From: Clostridium sp. LS
GTDB taxonomy: Bacteria > Bacillota > Clostridia > Clostridiales > Clostridiaceae
Direction: 5' to 3'
Length of the DNA stretch: 47,624 bases
Assembly (NCBI RefSeq): GCF_002760435.1
Contig: NZ_AUUU01000259.1
Location: 1-47,624 of the forward strand
Below are positions 34,177-43,300 of this stretch, one piece after another (within the stretch, counting starts at the first letter, position 1; each line of letters opens with the position of its first letter). Below the pieces are notes generated by a model. It ran no database searches, was not told the origin of the DNA, and was given only the letters and a program-made list of their open reading frames with translations. Made by a program: the position numbers and the translations under genes.

Positions 34177-34866
34177 CTATTTTAATCTATATTTATATAA
34201 TGGCCTTCCAACTTTCCCATACTCAATAATCTTTTCTAATTGACCTTGCTTACTCATATAATCAAGATATTTTCTAACAGTAACTTTTGCTATACCTAAT
34301 TTTTCAGATAATTCTTCTGTAGTAAAATACTCATCTTTAATATTGTCAAGTTCCGTTACTATTGAGTTATAGGTATACTTATTAAACCCCTTTTCAAGGT
34401 TTAATTTTAATTCCTCTTCATTACCTTCTTTGTTTTTACTAGCTAAAATAAGCTTATCAAGCTCAACCTGCTCAATTGTTTCATTACTTTTAAAACTATT
34501 TATTCTCTCTCTAAAAATGCTAAGAGCTTCATTAAACCTTTCAAATGTAAAAGGTTTTATTAAATAGTCTACAACTCCATATCGAAAAGCATCTTTTACT
34601 CTATCTATACTCTTATCCGCTGTAATTAATATTACATCTGATGATATTTCATTTTTTCTTAACCACTTCAATAAATCTATGCCATTTTCATTTGGAAGAA
34701 AAACATCTAGCAAAATTAAATCTATAGTATTATTCTCCAAAATTTCTTTTGCCTCTGAAAGATTGCTAACAGCTTTCTCTAATACAAAACCTTGAACTTT
34801 ATCTAAAAATTTAGAGTTTATTTGCCTAACCATGGGATCATCTTCAACAATCATAGTTTTAATCAT
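34177..34866 (-). CDS. CitB/DcuR-family response regulator
   Basis: 229 residues. Receiver domain 1-120 with acidic pocket E8-D9-D10, phospho-acceptor D54 in LLDVFLPNE, and LIKPFTF lysine. After a linker, residues about 165-225 form a winged helix of the CitB type (FTTEELSEKLGIAKVTVRKYLDYMSKQGQLE, GRPLYKYRL). GGAG precedes the ATG. The start overlaps the kinase gene by eight bases. It should activate genes for C4-dicarboxylate or citrate use; the malic enzyme and permease genes upstream are obvious targets. Confidence 0.93.
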   Translation of the reverse strand: MIKTMIVEDDPMVRQINSKFLDKVQGFVLEKAVSNLSEAKEILENNTIDLILLDVFLPNENGIDLLKWLRKNEISSDVILITADKSIDRVKDAFRYGVVDYLIKPFTFERFNEALSIFRERINSFKSNETIEQVELDKLILASKNKEGNEEELKLNLEKGFNKYTYNSIVTELDNIKDEYFTTEELSEKLGIAKVTVRKYLDYMSKQGQLEKIIEYGKVGRPLYKYRLK

Positions 34867-36445
34867 GTTTATAGCTCCTTTCCATAGGTATGGTTACACT
34901 CCACTCAGTGCCATTGCTTACTTTAAAATTAATGTTTCCTTCAGCTTCGTCAATAATTTTTTTAACTATATACATGCCAAAGCCTCGCTCCCCTTCTTTA
35001 CTTGTAGTTCCCATGTTATAAATAGAATTTTTCATATCCTTACTAATACCTGGACCATTATCTTTTACAATTATTTTTACTTTTTCCTCTTCTTCAAGTA
35101 TCTTCATATATATTTCACCAGTTCCGTCATTTTTAACTGCGTCTATAGAATTGTCTATTAAATTTCCAACTATAGACACAAGTTCTTCAGATGTCATATA
35201 CTTAGGCAGCTTAGTAATTTTCGAAGTATCATCTATAATTAAATTAATTCTTTCTTCTTCACATTTACTATATTTTGATAATATTAATGCTGCTAAGGAT
35301 ACATTCTTAATTTTATCAGATATTATAGTTGTTATACTCTTTTTACTTTCAACAATGGTATTAATAAACTTAGTTACTTCATCATATTCTTCCAATTGAA
35401 TAAGTCCAGAAATTGTGTGTAATTTATTCATAAATTCATGATTCTGTGCTCTAAGTGACCAAGTCATTTTACGTATACCAGTTAGTTCTTCAGCCATTTT
35501 ACGTACTTCAGTTAAGTCCTCAAAAGTTACAACTAAACCTAAAATTTTATTTTTAAGTCCCCTGATAATACTATATTTACACATAATATTTAAGCCTGGA
35601 CGCACTTTTATTTCTATATTCTCCATTGATTTTCCGGTATTTAGCACCATTTGAACCATACTTTCATATGTAAAATTAGTGATTGGTTTTCCTATATCTT
35701 CCTGAGTTAGTTTTAAAATTTCACCGGCTCGCTCATTAAACAATGTTATGTCCCCATTATTGTCTAAAGCAATTATACCTTCTTTTATGTTTTCAATTAC
35801 AATTTCTTTCTGCTTTAAATTTAATGCTATTTCTTCAGGTTCAAGACCAAATATAGCTTTTTTTATATCATAGGAAAGAGCTATAGCACCTGAAACTCCT
35901 AAAATTAGCCCCATTAATACAATAGGTATAAACTTATACATTTTTGTGTATACTTCATTATCAAATTTATTATATAACATCCCAACTGCTACTGCCCCTA
36001 TCTGCTTATTATTATCATCATAAACAGGTACAAAAGCTCTTACAGCTGCCCCAAGGCTACCACTAGCCATTGAGATATATTGCTCTCCAGTTTTTAATAC
36101 CCTTTCTTCATCTCCCCCAACAAACTTTTCACCAATTTTACTTTTATCCGGATGAGAATACCTTGTTCCATTCATATCCATAACCACTATATATTCAACA
36201 TTTGTCTTTATTCGAGCTTTCTCTACTTCATTATTTAATAATTCATCAGAGATATTTTTATTCCCCATTAAACATTCTTTAACTTCATAAGTTGATGCAA
36301 TGGAATCAGCTATGTTTAACATATTTTTATCTATTTGATCTCTTAATAAATTTTTCATTTCAATAAATGAAAGTATAGTTATGCTTCCAATAGAAATTAT
36401 AAGAATAATTATTACAAAGGATATTATTTTTCCTTTTAATTTCAT
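34859..36445 (-). CDS. CitA/DcuS-family sensor kinase
   Basis: 528 residues. Membrane helices at about 7-29 and 172-192 enclose an extracellular Cache-like PAS domain (VVMDMNGTRYSHPDKSKIGEKFVGGDE, a sequence typical of dicarboxylate/citrate sensors). A cytoplasmic PAS domain follows (about 215-320), then LRAQNHEFMNKLHTISGLIQL with the phospho-acceptor H336, then the ATPase domain (NLIDNSIDAV, DNGPGI, GFGMYIVKK). It belongs to the family that reads malate, fumarate, succinate or citrate outside the cell. GGGTGATAAA precedes the ATG. Confidence 0.93.
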   Translation of the reverse strand: MKLKGKIISFVIIILIISIGSITILSFIEMKNLLRDQIDKNMLNIADSIASTYEVKECLMGNKNISDELLNNEVEKARIKTNVEYIVVMDMNGTRYSHPDKSKIGEKFVGGDEERVLKTGEQYISMASGSLGAAVRAFVPVYDDNNKQIGAVAVGMLYNKFDNEVYTKMYKFIPIVLMGLILGVSGAIALSYDIKKAIFGLEPEEIALNLKQKEIVIENIKEGIIALDNNGDITLFNERAGEILKLTQEDIGKPITNFTYESMVQMVLNTGKSMENIEIKVRPGLNIMCKYSIIRGLKNKILGLVVTFEDLTEVRKMAEELTGIRKMTWSLRAQNHEFMNKLHTISGLIQLEEYDEVTKFINTIVESKKSITTIISDKIKNVSLAALILSKYSKCEEERINLIIDDTSKITKLPKYMTSEELVSIVGNLIDNSIDAVKNDGTGEIYMKILEEEEKVKIIVKDNGPGISKDMKNSIYNMGTTSKEGERGFGMYIVKKIIDEAEGNINFKVSNGTEWSVTIPMERSYKHD

Positions 36446-36623
36446 TTTATCACCCTTTATTTAGCTATATATTTTATTCATTAGATTTATATTAATTATA
36501 TACAAAGAATTAATTATTACAAAATAATTTCCGATAGGTATTTGCTTAAAGTATCACATCTGCCAACTGCTGAACCACTTCTTTCACATCTATATTATTA
36601 TCCTAAAAAATACATTGAAATCA

Positions 36624-36658
36624 GGACAATCACCTATTGATTCAACAGGTGATTGTCC
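36624..36658 (+). terminator. Terminator-like hairpin facing the plus strand
   Basis: Perfect 12-base arms GGACAATCACCT / AGGTGATTGTCC with an 11-base loop. The T tract (ATTTTTTATATA) is on the plus strand, although both flanking genes run on the minus strand. On the minus strand the stem is followed by CTGATTTC only. Confidence 0.6.
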
Positions 36659-36733
36659 ATTTTTTATATACAGTGTTAAGTTTTAGAATAGAAATTATTT
36701 TTATTAATATATTAAAGTTTCTCTAGTAATTTT

Positions 36734-37705
36734 TTATGCTGCAACTTCACTGTTTAACTTTTTTGCTTTACTATTTCGAAGTAATTTAAATACATAAGAT
36801 ACAATGAATGGACAAACGATAGCAGATACTACACATGCAGCTGCAACTTGAGCAGTAGCAATTGTTGCTATAGCAGCTAGTGTTGGATCTGCTACTGCAA
36901 CAGCTGCTGGTGTAGCTACAGCGTTTCCTGCAGTTGATCCTGTTGCTAGTCCAATTATAGGCTCTTCTCTAAACAATTTTAGAAGTATGAAAGCTCCGAT
37001 TCCAGTTAGTGAAGCTATTACTCCTAATAATATACCAGGACCCCCAGCTGTTACAATAGTTGAAAGATTCATTCCTGCACCTAATGGGAATGAAAAGAAT
37101 GGAATTAATAACATTTTACTGCTTCCAAGAAATTTTCTCATTTCTGGATCAATATTACCTAAAATCATACCTATTACTATCGGAACCATTACTGCTACAA
37201 GCGCCATAAAAGGAACTTGCGCAAGTCCTGATGCACCCAATGCGACCAATGTGAAAAATGGGCCATCTTTTAAAGATAATAAAGCATATGCACCAACATC
37301 AGTTTCATCGCCATATTGTGAAGCTAATGACGCATATAATCCACCATTACAATTTGTTAATGCAGAAAGGATTGCTAGTGGTGATAACCCTAATACTCCT
37401 GCTGGTCCAAAAACTTTTCCTACTATTATACCAATACCAGCACCTACTATAAATTTTCCTGATATTAATATTGCACCTTTCTTTATTGCCTTTGGCGCTA
37501 ACTTAAAGTTAATTTGTGAACCAATCAAAAACATGAAACAAGCTAAAATCGTTGATGATGCCGCTGAACTAAATAATGCAGTTGTAAAGCCTCCGATTTT
37601 TAATACTTGTGGGCAAAATGTATTAACTAATACTCCTAGAAAAAGTGGAACGACCATCATGCCCCCTGGGATTTTATCAAGTGTTTTCTTTATTGGAATT
37701 TGCAT
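36734..37705 (-). CDS. kdgT: KdgT-family permease, possibly a dicarboxylate transporter
   Basis: 323 residues with about ten membrane helices and the KdgT-family pattern IPGGMMVVPLFLGVLVNTFCP, LSALTNCNGGLYASL and GLATGSTAGNAVATPAAVA. KdgT proper takes up 2-keto-3-deoxygluconate. No 2-keto-3-deoxygluconate kinase or aldolase is nearby. Instead a malic enzyme gene lies upstream and a dicarboxylate-type two-component system downstream, all on one strand, so malate or a related acid is the more likely substrate here. GGAGG precedes the ATG. Confidence 0.88.
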   Translation of the reverse strand: MQIPIKKTLDKIPGGMMVVPLFLGVLVNTFCPQVLKIGGFTTALFSSAASSTILACFMFLIGSQINFKLAPKAIKKGAILISGKFIVGAGIGIIVGKVFGPAGVLGLSPLAILSALTNCNGGLYASLASQYGDETDVGAYALLSLKDGPFFTLVALGASGLAQVPFMALVAVMVPIVIGMILGNIDPEMRKFLGSSKMLLIPFFSFPLGAGMNLSTIVTAGGPGILLGVIASLTGIGAFILLKLFREEPIIGLATGSTAGNAVATPAAVAVADPTLAAIATIATAQVAAACVVSAIVCPFIVSYVFKLLRNSKAKKLNSEVAA

Positions 37706-37851
37706 ATTTATACCTCCTAAAATTTCTATTTTTAATCTTTAAACCTTTACATAGAATACATAATAAGTTTTTATTATTTTTTTATCACTCAACTATGATT
37801 TTGTGGAATTTTATTATTTAGTCAAATTATTACTCTATAATTCTTAGCCTC

Positions 37852-37907
37852 AGTTTGTACATGCTCTAAAAATATTAAACCCGACCACTTAGACTCATGT
37901 ACAAACT
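37852..37907. repeat. Inverted repeat between the malic enzyme and permease genes
   Basis: AGTTTGTACATG and its exact complement CATGTACAAACT are 32 bases apart. It lies in the 236-base gap between the two genes. It may be an operator pair for the CitB-type regulator or an RNA stem limiting read-through. Confidence 0.5.
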
Positions 37908-37941
37908 CAGCTAATATTTCAAATCTTCAAAATATTATCTC

Positions 37942-39114
37942 TTATTTTCTTGCAACTCCACTTTCTCTTGCAGCTTTTGCAATTGCTTCTGCTACTTTTG
38001 CAGCTACATTTTTATCTAATGAACTTGGAATTACGTTATCTTCATTTAAATCTTCATCTTTAATATAATTAGCTATTGCATAAGCTGCAGCAATTTTCAT
38101 TTCTTCATTTATCTCTCTTGCCCTAACATCTAAAGCTCCTCTAAATATTCCTGGAAAAGCCAAAACATTATTTACTTGATTCGGGAAATCAGAACGTCCT
38201 GTTCCTACAACCCTAGCACCTGCTGCTTTTGCTTCATCTGGCATTATTTCTGGTGTAGGATTTGCCATTGCAAAAATTATTGAATCCTTATTCATTGCTT
38301 TGACCATTTCAGGTTTTAATACTCCCGGCGCAGATACTCCAATAAATAAGTCTGCACCAACTAAAGCGTCTGAAAGATTACCCTTGATATTATCTGGATT
38401 TGTTATTTCTGCTAATGCTTGTTTAGACGAATCAATATTTTCCATTCCTCTATACAAAATTCCTGATCTGTCACAAGCAATTAAATTTTTTACTCCTGAA
38501 GATAATAAAAGTTTAGCTATCGCAGTTCCCGCAGCTCCTGCTCCATTTACAACTACTTTTATATCTCCAATTTTCTTATCCACTACTTTTAATGCATTTA
38601 AAACACCTGCTAGCGTTACTATTGCTGTTCCATGTTGGTCGTCATGGAATACAGGAATATCAATTAACTTCTTAAGTTTTTCTTCAACTTCAAAGCATCT
38701 TGGTGCCCCAATATCTTCTAAGTTTATTCCACCAAAAGTTGGTGCTATTAATCTAACTGCATTAACTATTTCATCTACATCTTTAGAATCTACCAGTATA
38801 GGAAACGCATCTACATTTGCAAATTCTTTAAATAATATTGCTTTACCTTCCATTACAGGCATTCCAGCCATTGGCCCTATATCTCCAAGTCCGAGAACTG
38901 CTGAACCATCTGTAACTACTGCTACTAAATTTCCTTTCGAAGTATACTTGTAGACGTTTTCTTGATCTTCATGAATTTTTCTGCAAGGTTCTGCAACTCC
39001 TGGTGTATATGCAAGGCTTAGATCGTCTCTTGTTTCAACTTTAACTTTAGACTCTATTGAAATCTTTCCTTGTTTTTCTTCATGTAATTTTAAGCTTTCT
39101 TCAAAATAATTCAT
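37942..39114 (-). CDS. NAD(P)-dependent malic enzyme
   Basis: 390 residues, the short bacterial type. It converts malate to pyruvate and CO2. Visible: LSLAYTPGVAEPC with the catalytic tyrosine, GDIGPMAGMPVMEGKAILFKEFA, metal-site LEDIGAPRCFEVE, FHDDQHGTAIV, and the nucleotide-binding loop VNGAGAAGTAIAKLL. GGAG precedes the ATG. It heads the apparent series malic enzyme, permease, sensor kinase, regulator. Confidence 0.95.
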   Translation of the reverse strand: MNYFEESLKLHEEKQGKISIESKVKVETRDDLSLAYTPGVAEPCRKIHEDQENVYKYTSKGNLVAVVTDGSAVLGLGDIGPMAGMPVMEGKAILFKEFANVDAFPILVDSKDVDEIVNAVRLIAPTFGGINLEDIGAPRCFEVEEKLKKLIDIPVFHDDQHGTAIVTLAGVLNALKVVDKKIGDIKVVVNGAGAAGTAIAKLLLSSGVKNLIACDRSGILYRGMENIDSSKQALAEITNPDNIKGNLSDALVGADLFIGVSAPGVLKPEMVKAMNKDSIIFAMANPTPEIMPDEAKAAGARVVGTGRSDFPNQVNNVLAFPGIFRGALDVRAREINEEMKIAAAYAIANYIKDEDLNEDNVIPSSLDKNVAAKVAEAIAKAARESGVARK

Positions 39115-39580
39115 TTAAAACATCTCCTCTATATCTAAACATTTACATTTGATATTTAATACTTTATTGTTGTTGTTTGGTGTAACTAGATAATATCATT
39201 TTGTCTGAAAATTTAAAATATTTAGTAACTTTAAAATACATTTAGTAAATTAAGAATACTTTGTGTTTTGTTTAACAATACCTTTAATCCCTTACAAATT
39301 AACACTTGATCCTGTATCTATATTTTTAAAATATTCTATCAATTTTATTAAAAATAAAAACTACCCATAAAAAATGAGTAGTTTATTTTAACCTTGTATA
39401 GAGTATTTATTCTTAATTTGTTGCTTTGTTTTACCTACAATTAATTTAATGTATAAATTTTTATACTAGAACGTTAAGTCCTAAATTATTTATATACTTC
39501 ATATATTTATTATATATTTTTTTCTAAACTTAATTAATTTCTTTGTTTCTTAATATATTAAATTTGGAGGTTTACTCATT
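39115..39580. other. Divergent intergenic region with a minus-strand terminator-like hairpin
   Basis: 466 bases between the malic enzyme gene (minus) and the DUF6512 gene (plus). It must hold both promoters. The only strong structure is the hairpin at 39358-39384. No open frame with a ribosome site. Confidence 0.45.
39358..39384 (-). terminator. Terminator-like hairpin upstream of the malic enzyme gene
   Basis: On the minus strand AAACTACTCA pairs with TGGGTAGTTT (one T-G pair), followed by TTATTTTTAAT. No gene ends here, so it could be an attenuator in the malic enzyme leader or the end of a small RNA. Confidence 0.55.
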
Positions 39581-40126
39581 ATGAGAAATATTCTTGTAAC
39601 TCCTGAATCCTGGTTTCTAATTGGTGTTCCAATTATGTTTTTACTTGGTTCACTATTTCACTTTGCATTTGAGTGGAGTGGAAAATCAATTATCGTTGGA
39701 ATTTTTACCCCTGTTAACGAAAGTATTTGGGAACACTTAAAACTTTCTACCTACCCCACTTTCATTTGGTACATATCAGGTTTCCTATTGTTTCAAAATA
39801 AGATTAACTATTATAAATGGAGCATTTGCTGTGTTATTTCAGTTATTGTTAGCGCTGTTGTTATAACTTGTTTTTACTATACTTACACCGGTGCTCTTGG
39901 AATACATTCATTATTACTTGATATCTTTTCATTGTTCCTAGGTCTTTTTATAGCTCAGTGTCTATCACTTCACCTTTATAAATATATGAAAATAACTATT
40001 TTCGACTATTATATCTCTTCACTAATAGGTTTGTTAATAATACTCTGCTTTACACTTTTTACTTTCTTTCCACCTAAATTACCAATTTTTATGGATCCTA
40101 TCACAAAACAATATGGACTTCAGTAA
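39581..40126 (+). CDS. DUF6512-family membrane protein
   Basis: 181 residues with about five membrane helices. PVNESIWEHLKLSTYPTFIWY at about 48-68 and GIHSLLLDIFSLFLGLFIAQ are typical of this clostridial family, which has no known function. GGAGG lies eight bases before the ATG. Single gene. Confidence 0.8.
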   Translation: MRNILVTPESWFLIGVPIMFLLGSLFHFAFEWSGKSIIVGIFTPVNESIWEHLKLSTYPTFIWYISGFLLFQNKINYYKWSICCVISVIVSAVVITCFYYTYTGALGIHSLLLDIFSLFLGLFIAQCLSLHLYKYMKITIFDYYISSLIGLLIILCFTLFTFFPPKLPIFMDPITKQYGLQ

Positions 40127-40324
40127 ATAAATTAGCAATATCATAGTTAAGATACATTCATATAATAACCTAATCTTTTAAATTGTATGTATATTTTATG
40201 CACAAAATGGGCACCAAAATTATATATATATCTTATGAATTAATAAATATTAGCATTTGTACACTTAGCCACTTTATAAGTATTAAATCATCTTTCTAAA
40301 TCTCATTATATACACTATAATATA

Positions 40325-40364
40325 AAAGAAAGCACAGAACTTACTTTAAGTTTATGCTTTCTTT
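40325..40364 (-). terminator. Terminator after VC0807 copy 1
   Basis: AAAGAAAGCACAGAACTTA pairs, with two internal mismatches, with its partner ending ATGCTTTCTTT. It begins about 12 bases beyond the stop codon. Confidence 0.75.
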
Positions 40365-40375
40365 TTTGTAGAGTT

Positions 40376-41002
40376 TTATTTTTTATTTTTCCAATACCAC
40401 TTTGGAAACATTATAGAGAATGCAATAAGCATCGTTGTAGAAATGTTAGAATAAAATGTACTTAGTGCATAATATGAACTCATAGATACATTCTTAAGAA
40501 GAACAACTCTTAATGCAGCTTGAGCAATATTTAAAATTGTCCACGCGATTGTTATTATTCTCCATACAGATTTATATTTAGGTTGTTTTTTTACTTCTTC
40601 AGAAACATTTTTTAAATAACTTTGTTCAACTATTATCTCAATCAATGTTTTCTCACAAAATAATGAGCCAAAGAAAATTAATGCAATTAATAAATCCTGA
40701 ATAATAGGTGCCACGAAATAAAAACTAGGATTTTTTGATATAACGCTTCCTATTATTCCAACTCCTGAAAAAACAGCACTCATTGTTGCAAGAGCATTAA
40801 CTTTGTGTTGCTTTATATAATCAATTAATACTACTCCAATACTCCACGCACCAGATAATATTATTCCATTAAGAGTCATTCCATACTTATCTAAAACTGA
40901 AAATATTAAAACTGGAATAATTGCGCTTACAATAAAATCTTTATTAAATATATTCTTCAATACTGGATATTTTTTATTTGAATTGCTTGATACTTTTTCC
41001 AT
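40376..41002 (-). CDS. VC0807-family membrane protein, copy 1
   Basis: 208 residues with about five or six membrane helices. GGAGGG lies just before ATG 41002; the longer frame starting four codons upstream has no site. It aligns over its full length with two other proteins in this window (near 42.7-43.3 kb and 44.7-45.4 kb): KNIFNKDFIVSAIIP, YGMTLNGIILSGAWSIGVV, QDLLIALIFFGSLF, IIVEQSYLKN and AFSIMFPKWYW recur in all. Unlike them it has no oxidoreductase partner and no copy of the shared promoter; a truncated transposase gene lies upstream instead. Function unknown. Confidence 0.85.
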   Translation of the reverse strand: MEKVSSNSNKKYPVLKNIFNKDFIVSAIIPVLIFSVLDKYGMTLNGIILSGAWSIGVVLIDYIKQHKVNALATMSAVFSGVGIIGSVISKNPSFYFVAPIIQDLLIALIFFGSLFCEKTLIEIIVEQSYLKNVSEEVKKQPKYKSVWRIITIAWTILNIAQAALRVVLLKNVSMSSYYALSTFYSNISTTMLIAFSIMFPKWYWKNKK

Positions 41003-41137
41003 AATACCCTCCATAATTTTACCATTTATTCATTAATTTCACTTTTAATAATATCAAAACACATTTAATTACTCAAGCTTGCATTATATTAAATTATTTA
41101 TTTATCTAACTAGGCTTGTGCACTAAATAGGAAAAAC

Positions 41138-41920
41138 TTAAGCTACTAGTCCTAATTTGGAAATAAATGAATCTAAACTTATCCCGTTATCCGTACAAGT
41201 ATGTGCAAAACTAACTATTTGTACCAAATAGTTGTTGCGGAAGTAAGATATTGTATCCTCTAAAGTTTTTAATTTGAGTGTTTTACTATTTTTTACTCTG
41301 AAAATTTCGAGAAAAGTATATGTTAGAAATAATACCATGCTCCAATATCTATTTATTGATTTTGATGATTCTACTTGAAACTCATCAAAACCAAGAGATG
41401 ATTTATGATATCTATAGCTTACTTCAATATTCCAGCGTTTTTCATAGTAAGAGATTATAGTCTGATTATCTAACGATATATCCGTACTTAGTAAAAAGCA
41501 AGGATTATCAAATAAATCTTGTTTAGTCCAACTTATAAGTATAACTGCATTTTCGATGTCATTAAGTTTTCCCTCATATCTATAAACGTAATATTTATTG
41601 TTACTAGCTGTAACGATGCTAGTTTCATTAGGCCTAATGTGCTTTGAAAACTTACCGACACCAATTTTTATGCCTGCTGGATATATAACTCTATTAGATT
41701 TAATTCTTCCTATGCTGTGACAACCACTTACTGAACCGTGAAGCAAAATATTTGCTGAAGTATACCATGAATCAATCAGCAAATAATTAGTTTTTGTAGC
41801 TGGAGTAAATTCATTTATCAATTCTATAGCTAGTTGTTGTTTATCCTTAAACTTTTTAGGATTATTCTTAAAAACATTTTTGCGCTGATACTGTTTAAAG
41901 TTTAAGTTAATTATAGAAGT
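41138..41920 (-). pseudogene. 5'-truncated DDE transposase (IS4/IS701-like)
   Basis: The longest frame with a start covers 227 residues, and the same frame stays open for 33 more codons upstream (reading FKQYQRKNVFKNNPKKF) to a stop at about 41921. The second catalytic Asp (LLIDSWYTS) and the YREK signature of IS4-type enzymes are visible: YEKRWNIEVSYRYHK, with the catalytic Glu. The N-terminal third, including the first Asp, is missing, so it cannot be active. TTGTGCACTAAATAGG at 41115-41130 may be the surviving outer end of the element; no matching end was found near 41920. Confidence 0.85.
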
Positions 41921-41988
41921 TTAATTTTAAAATCGATTGGAGGACTTTATACTTGAATTACGTGAAATTTAGCATATATGAGCCAATT

Positions 41989-42030
41989 AAAAATAGCAGA
42001 CTCCTTCGTTATTAGGAATCTGCTATTTTT
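41989..42030. terminator. Terminator after the RpiB/LacAB-like gene
   Basis: Seventeen-base arms AAAAATAGCAGACTCCT / AGGAATCTGCTATTTTT with one mismatch and an eight-base loop; works on either strand. Confidence 0.85.
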
Positions 42031-42043
42031 GAATTCACTATAA

Positions 42044-42514
42044 TTACATTTCAGATAATTTTTTTAAATGTTTTTCTGAAATTTCTTTAACTTTATTTAC
42101 ACGTCTTGCATATTTTTCTACACTTCCAGCATGTTCAGTAGTCATCCACGCCTTAACAATTTCCATAGCTATTGCTGAGCCAATTATCTTTCCTCCAATA
42201 CAAAGAACATTTGTATCAGAATGCTCACGAGCTAAGCTTGCGCAAAATGGATCTTGGCATACTGCTGCATAAATTCCATAAATCTTGTTTGCAATCATAG
42301 CACTACCGTATCCAACTCCATCTACAAATATTCCCCTGTCTGCTTTTCCTTCTGCAACTGCCATTGATGCTGGATAAATATAATCTGGTAAATCACAAGC
42401 TTCTTCATTATGAGTCCCAAAATCTATTACCTCATGCCCTTGAGATTGTAAATATGCTTTTATCTCTTCCTTTAAACTAAATCCTGCGTGATCATTTGCC
42501 ATTGCTATTTTCAT
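42044..42514 (-). CDS. RpiB/LacAB-family sugar-phosphate isomerase
   Basis: 156 residues, full family length. MKIAMANDHAGFSLKEEI and NVLCIGGKIIG are family motifs. In RpiB the catalytic cysteine lies in CGTGIG; here that segment reads VDGVGYGSAM, so D65 stands in for the Cys. Family members without the cysteine use another acidic residue, and some act on tetrose- or other pentose/hexose-phosphates rather than ribose 5-phosphate. GGAGG precedes the ATG. It sits between VC0807 copies 1 and 2 with its own terminator, so it is not obviously part of their module. Confidence 0.88.
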   Translation of the reverse strand: MKIAMANDHAGFSLKEEIKAYLQSQGHEVIDFGTHNEEACDLPDYIYPASMAVAEGKADRGIFVDGVGYGSAMIANKIYGIYAAVCQDPFCASLAREHSDTNVLCIGGKIIGSAIAMEIVKAWMTTEHAGSVEKYARRVNKVKEISEKHLKKLSEM

Positions 42515-42679
42515 AATATACCTCCAAGTTATATATTATTGTTGTACTTTTATTGATAATTCCAAGTAGTTTTATATTTTTCAATAACTCAAACTCCCCC
42601 AAAAGTATAACATAGATATTTCATTATTAATATAGTCCTCAAAATCAATTCTATATAACTATGAGATTTGTATTTCCTT

Positions 42680-43300
42680 TTATATACTTTTTCTTTTAGA
42701 ATACCATTTAGGAAACATAATAGAAAAAGCTATCATAAGAGGAGTTGAAATATTTCCATATGCGGTACTTATAGTATAATAAGTGCTTACTGATACAGAA
42801 TACAATAATACAATTCTTACTGCTGCTTGACTAACAGTTAAAACACTCCATGCTATAGAAAGGAATCTACAAGTTGATTTGAATTTTGGGTTGTTTTTTG
42901 TCTCTCCAGAATCATTTTTTAAATAGCTTTGTTCAATTATTATTTGAATTAATGATTTTTTAAAAAACAAAGACCCAAAGAACATAGCTGCAAGTAAAAT
43001 ATCTTGTACTATTGGAGCTACTAAATAGAATGTAGGATTTTTTGAAATAATAGTTCCAATCAAACCAATTCCAGCAAAAGCTGCACTCATTATAGCAAGG
43101 GCATTTAGCTCATGATCTTTAATATAATTAATTAAAACCACACCTATGCTCCACCCTCCCGATAAAACTATTCCTTCAAAAGTCATTCCATATCTATCTA
43201 ATATTAAAAAAATTATAATAGGAATTATAGCACTTACAACAAAATCTTTATTAAACACATTCTTGATTACCGAACTATTTTTATTTGACATCTTTTCCAT
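42680..43300 (-). CDS. VC0807-family membrane protein, copy 2
   Basis: 206 residues with about five or six membrane helices, paralogous to copies 1 and 3. The longest frame begins 14 codons earlier inside the preceding gene; GGGGG eight bases before ATG 43300 decides the start. It follows the oxidoreductase gene directly, so PadR, oxidoreductase and this gene form one operon. The ribosome-site region is duplicated in tandem (43301-43334). Confidence 0.85.
   Translation of the reverse strand: MEKMSNKNSSVIKNVFNKDFVVSAIIPIIIFLILDRYGMTFEGIVLSGGWSIGVVLINYIKDHELNALAIMSAAFAGIGLIGTIISKNPTFYLVAPIVQDILLAAMFFGSLFFKKSLIQIIIEQSYLKNDSGETKNNPKFKSTCRFLSIAWSVLTVSQAAVRIVLLYSVSVSTYYTISTAYGNISTPLMIAFSIMFPKWYSKRKSI

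Noticed and set aside
36987..37742. 251-codon plus-strand frame opposite the permease gene
   Set aside because: The minus strand encodes a clear KdgT-family protein. The plus-strand product has Pro/Ile/Asn-rich shadow composition and no family motif.
38300..38953. 217-codon plus-strand frame opposite the malic enzyme gene
   Set aside because: Shadow of the strongly conserved malic enzyme; no ribosome site and no recognisable domain.
41138..41920. Intact insertion sequence
   Set aside because: The transposase lacks its N-terminal third with the first catalytic Asp, and I found no pair of matching terminal repeats or target duplication.
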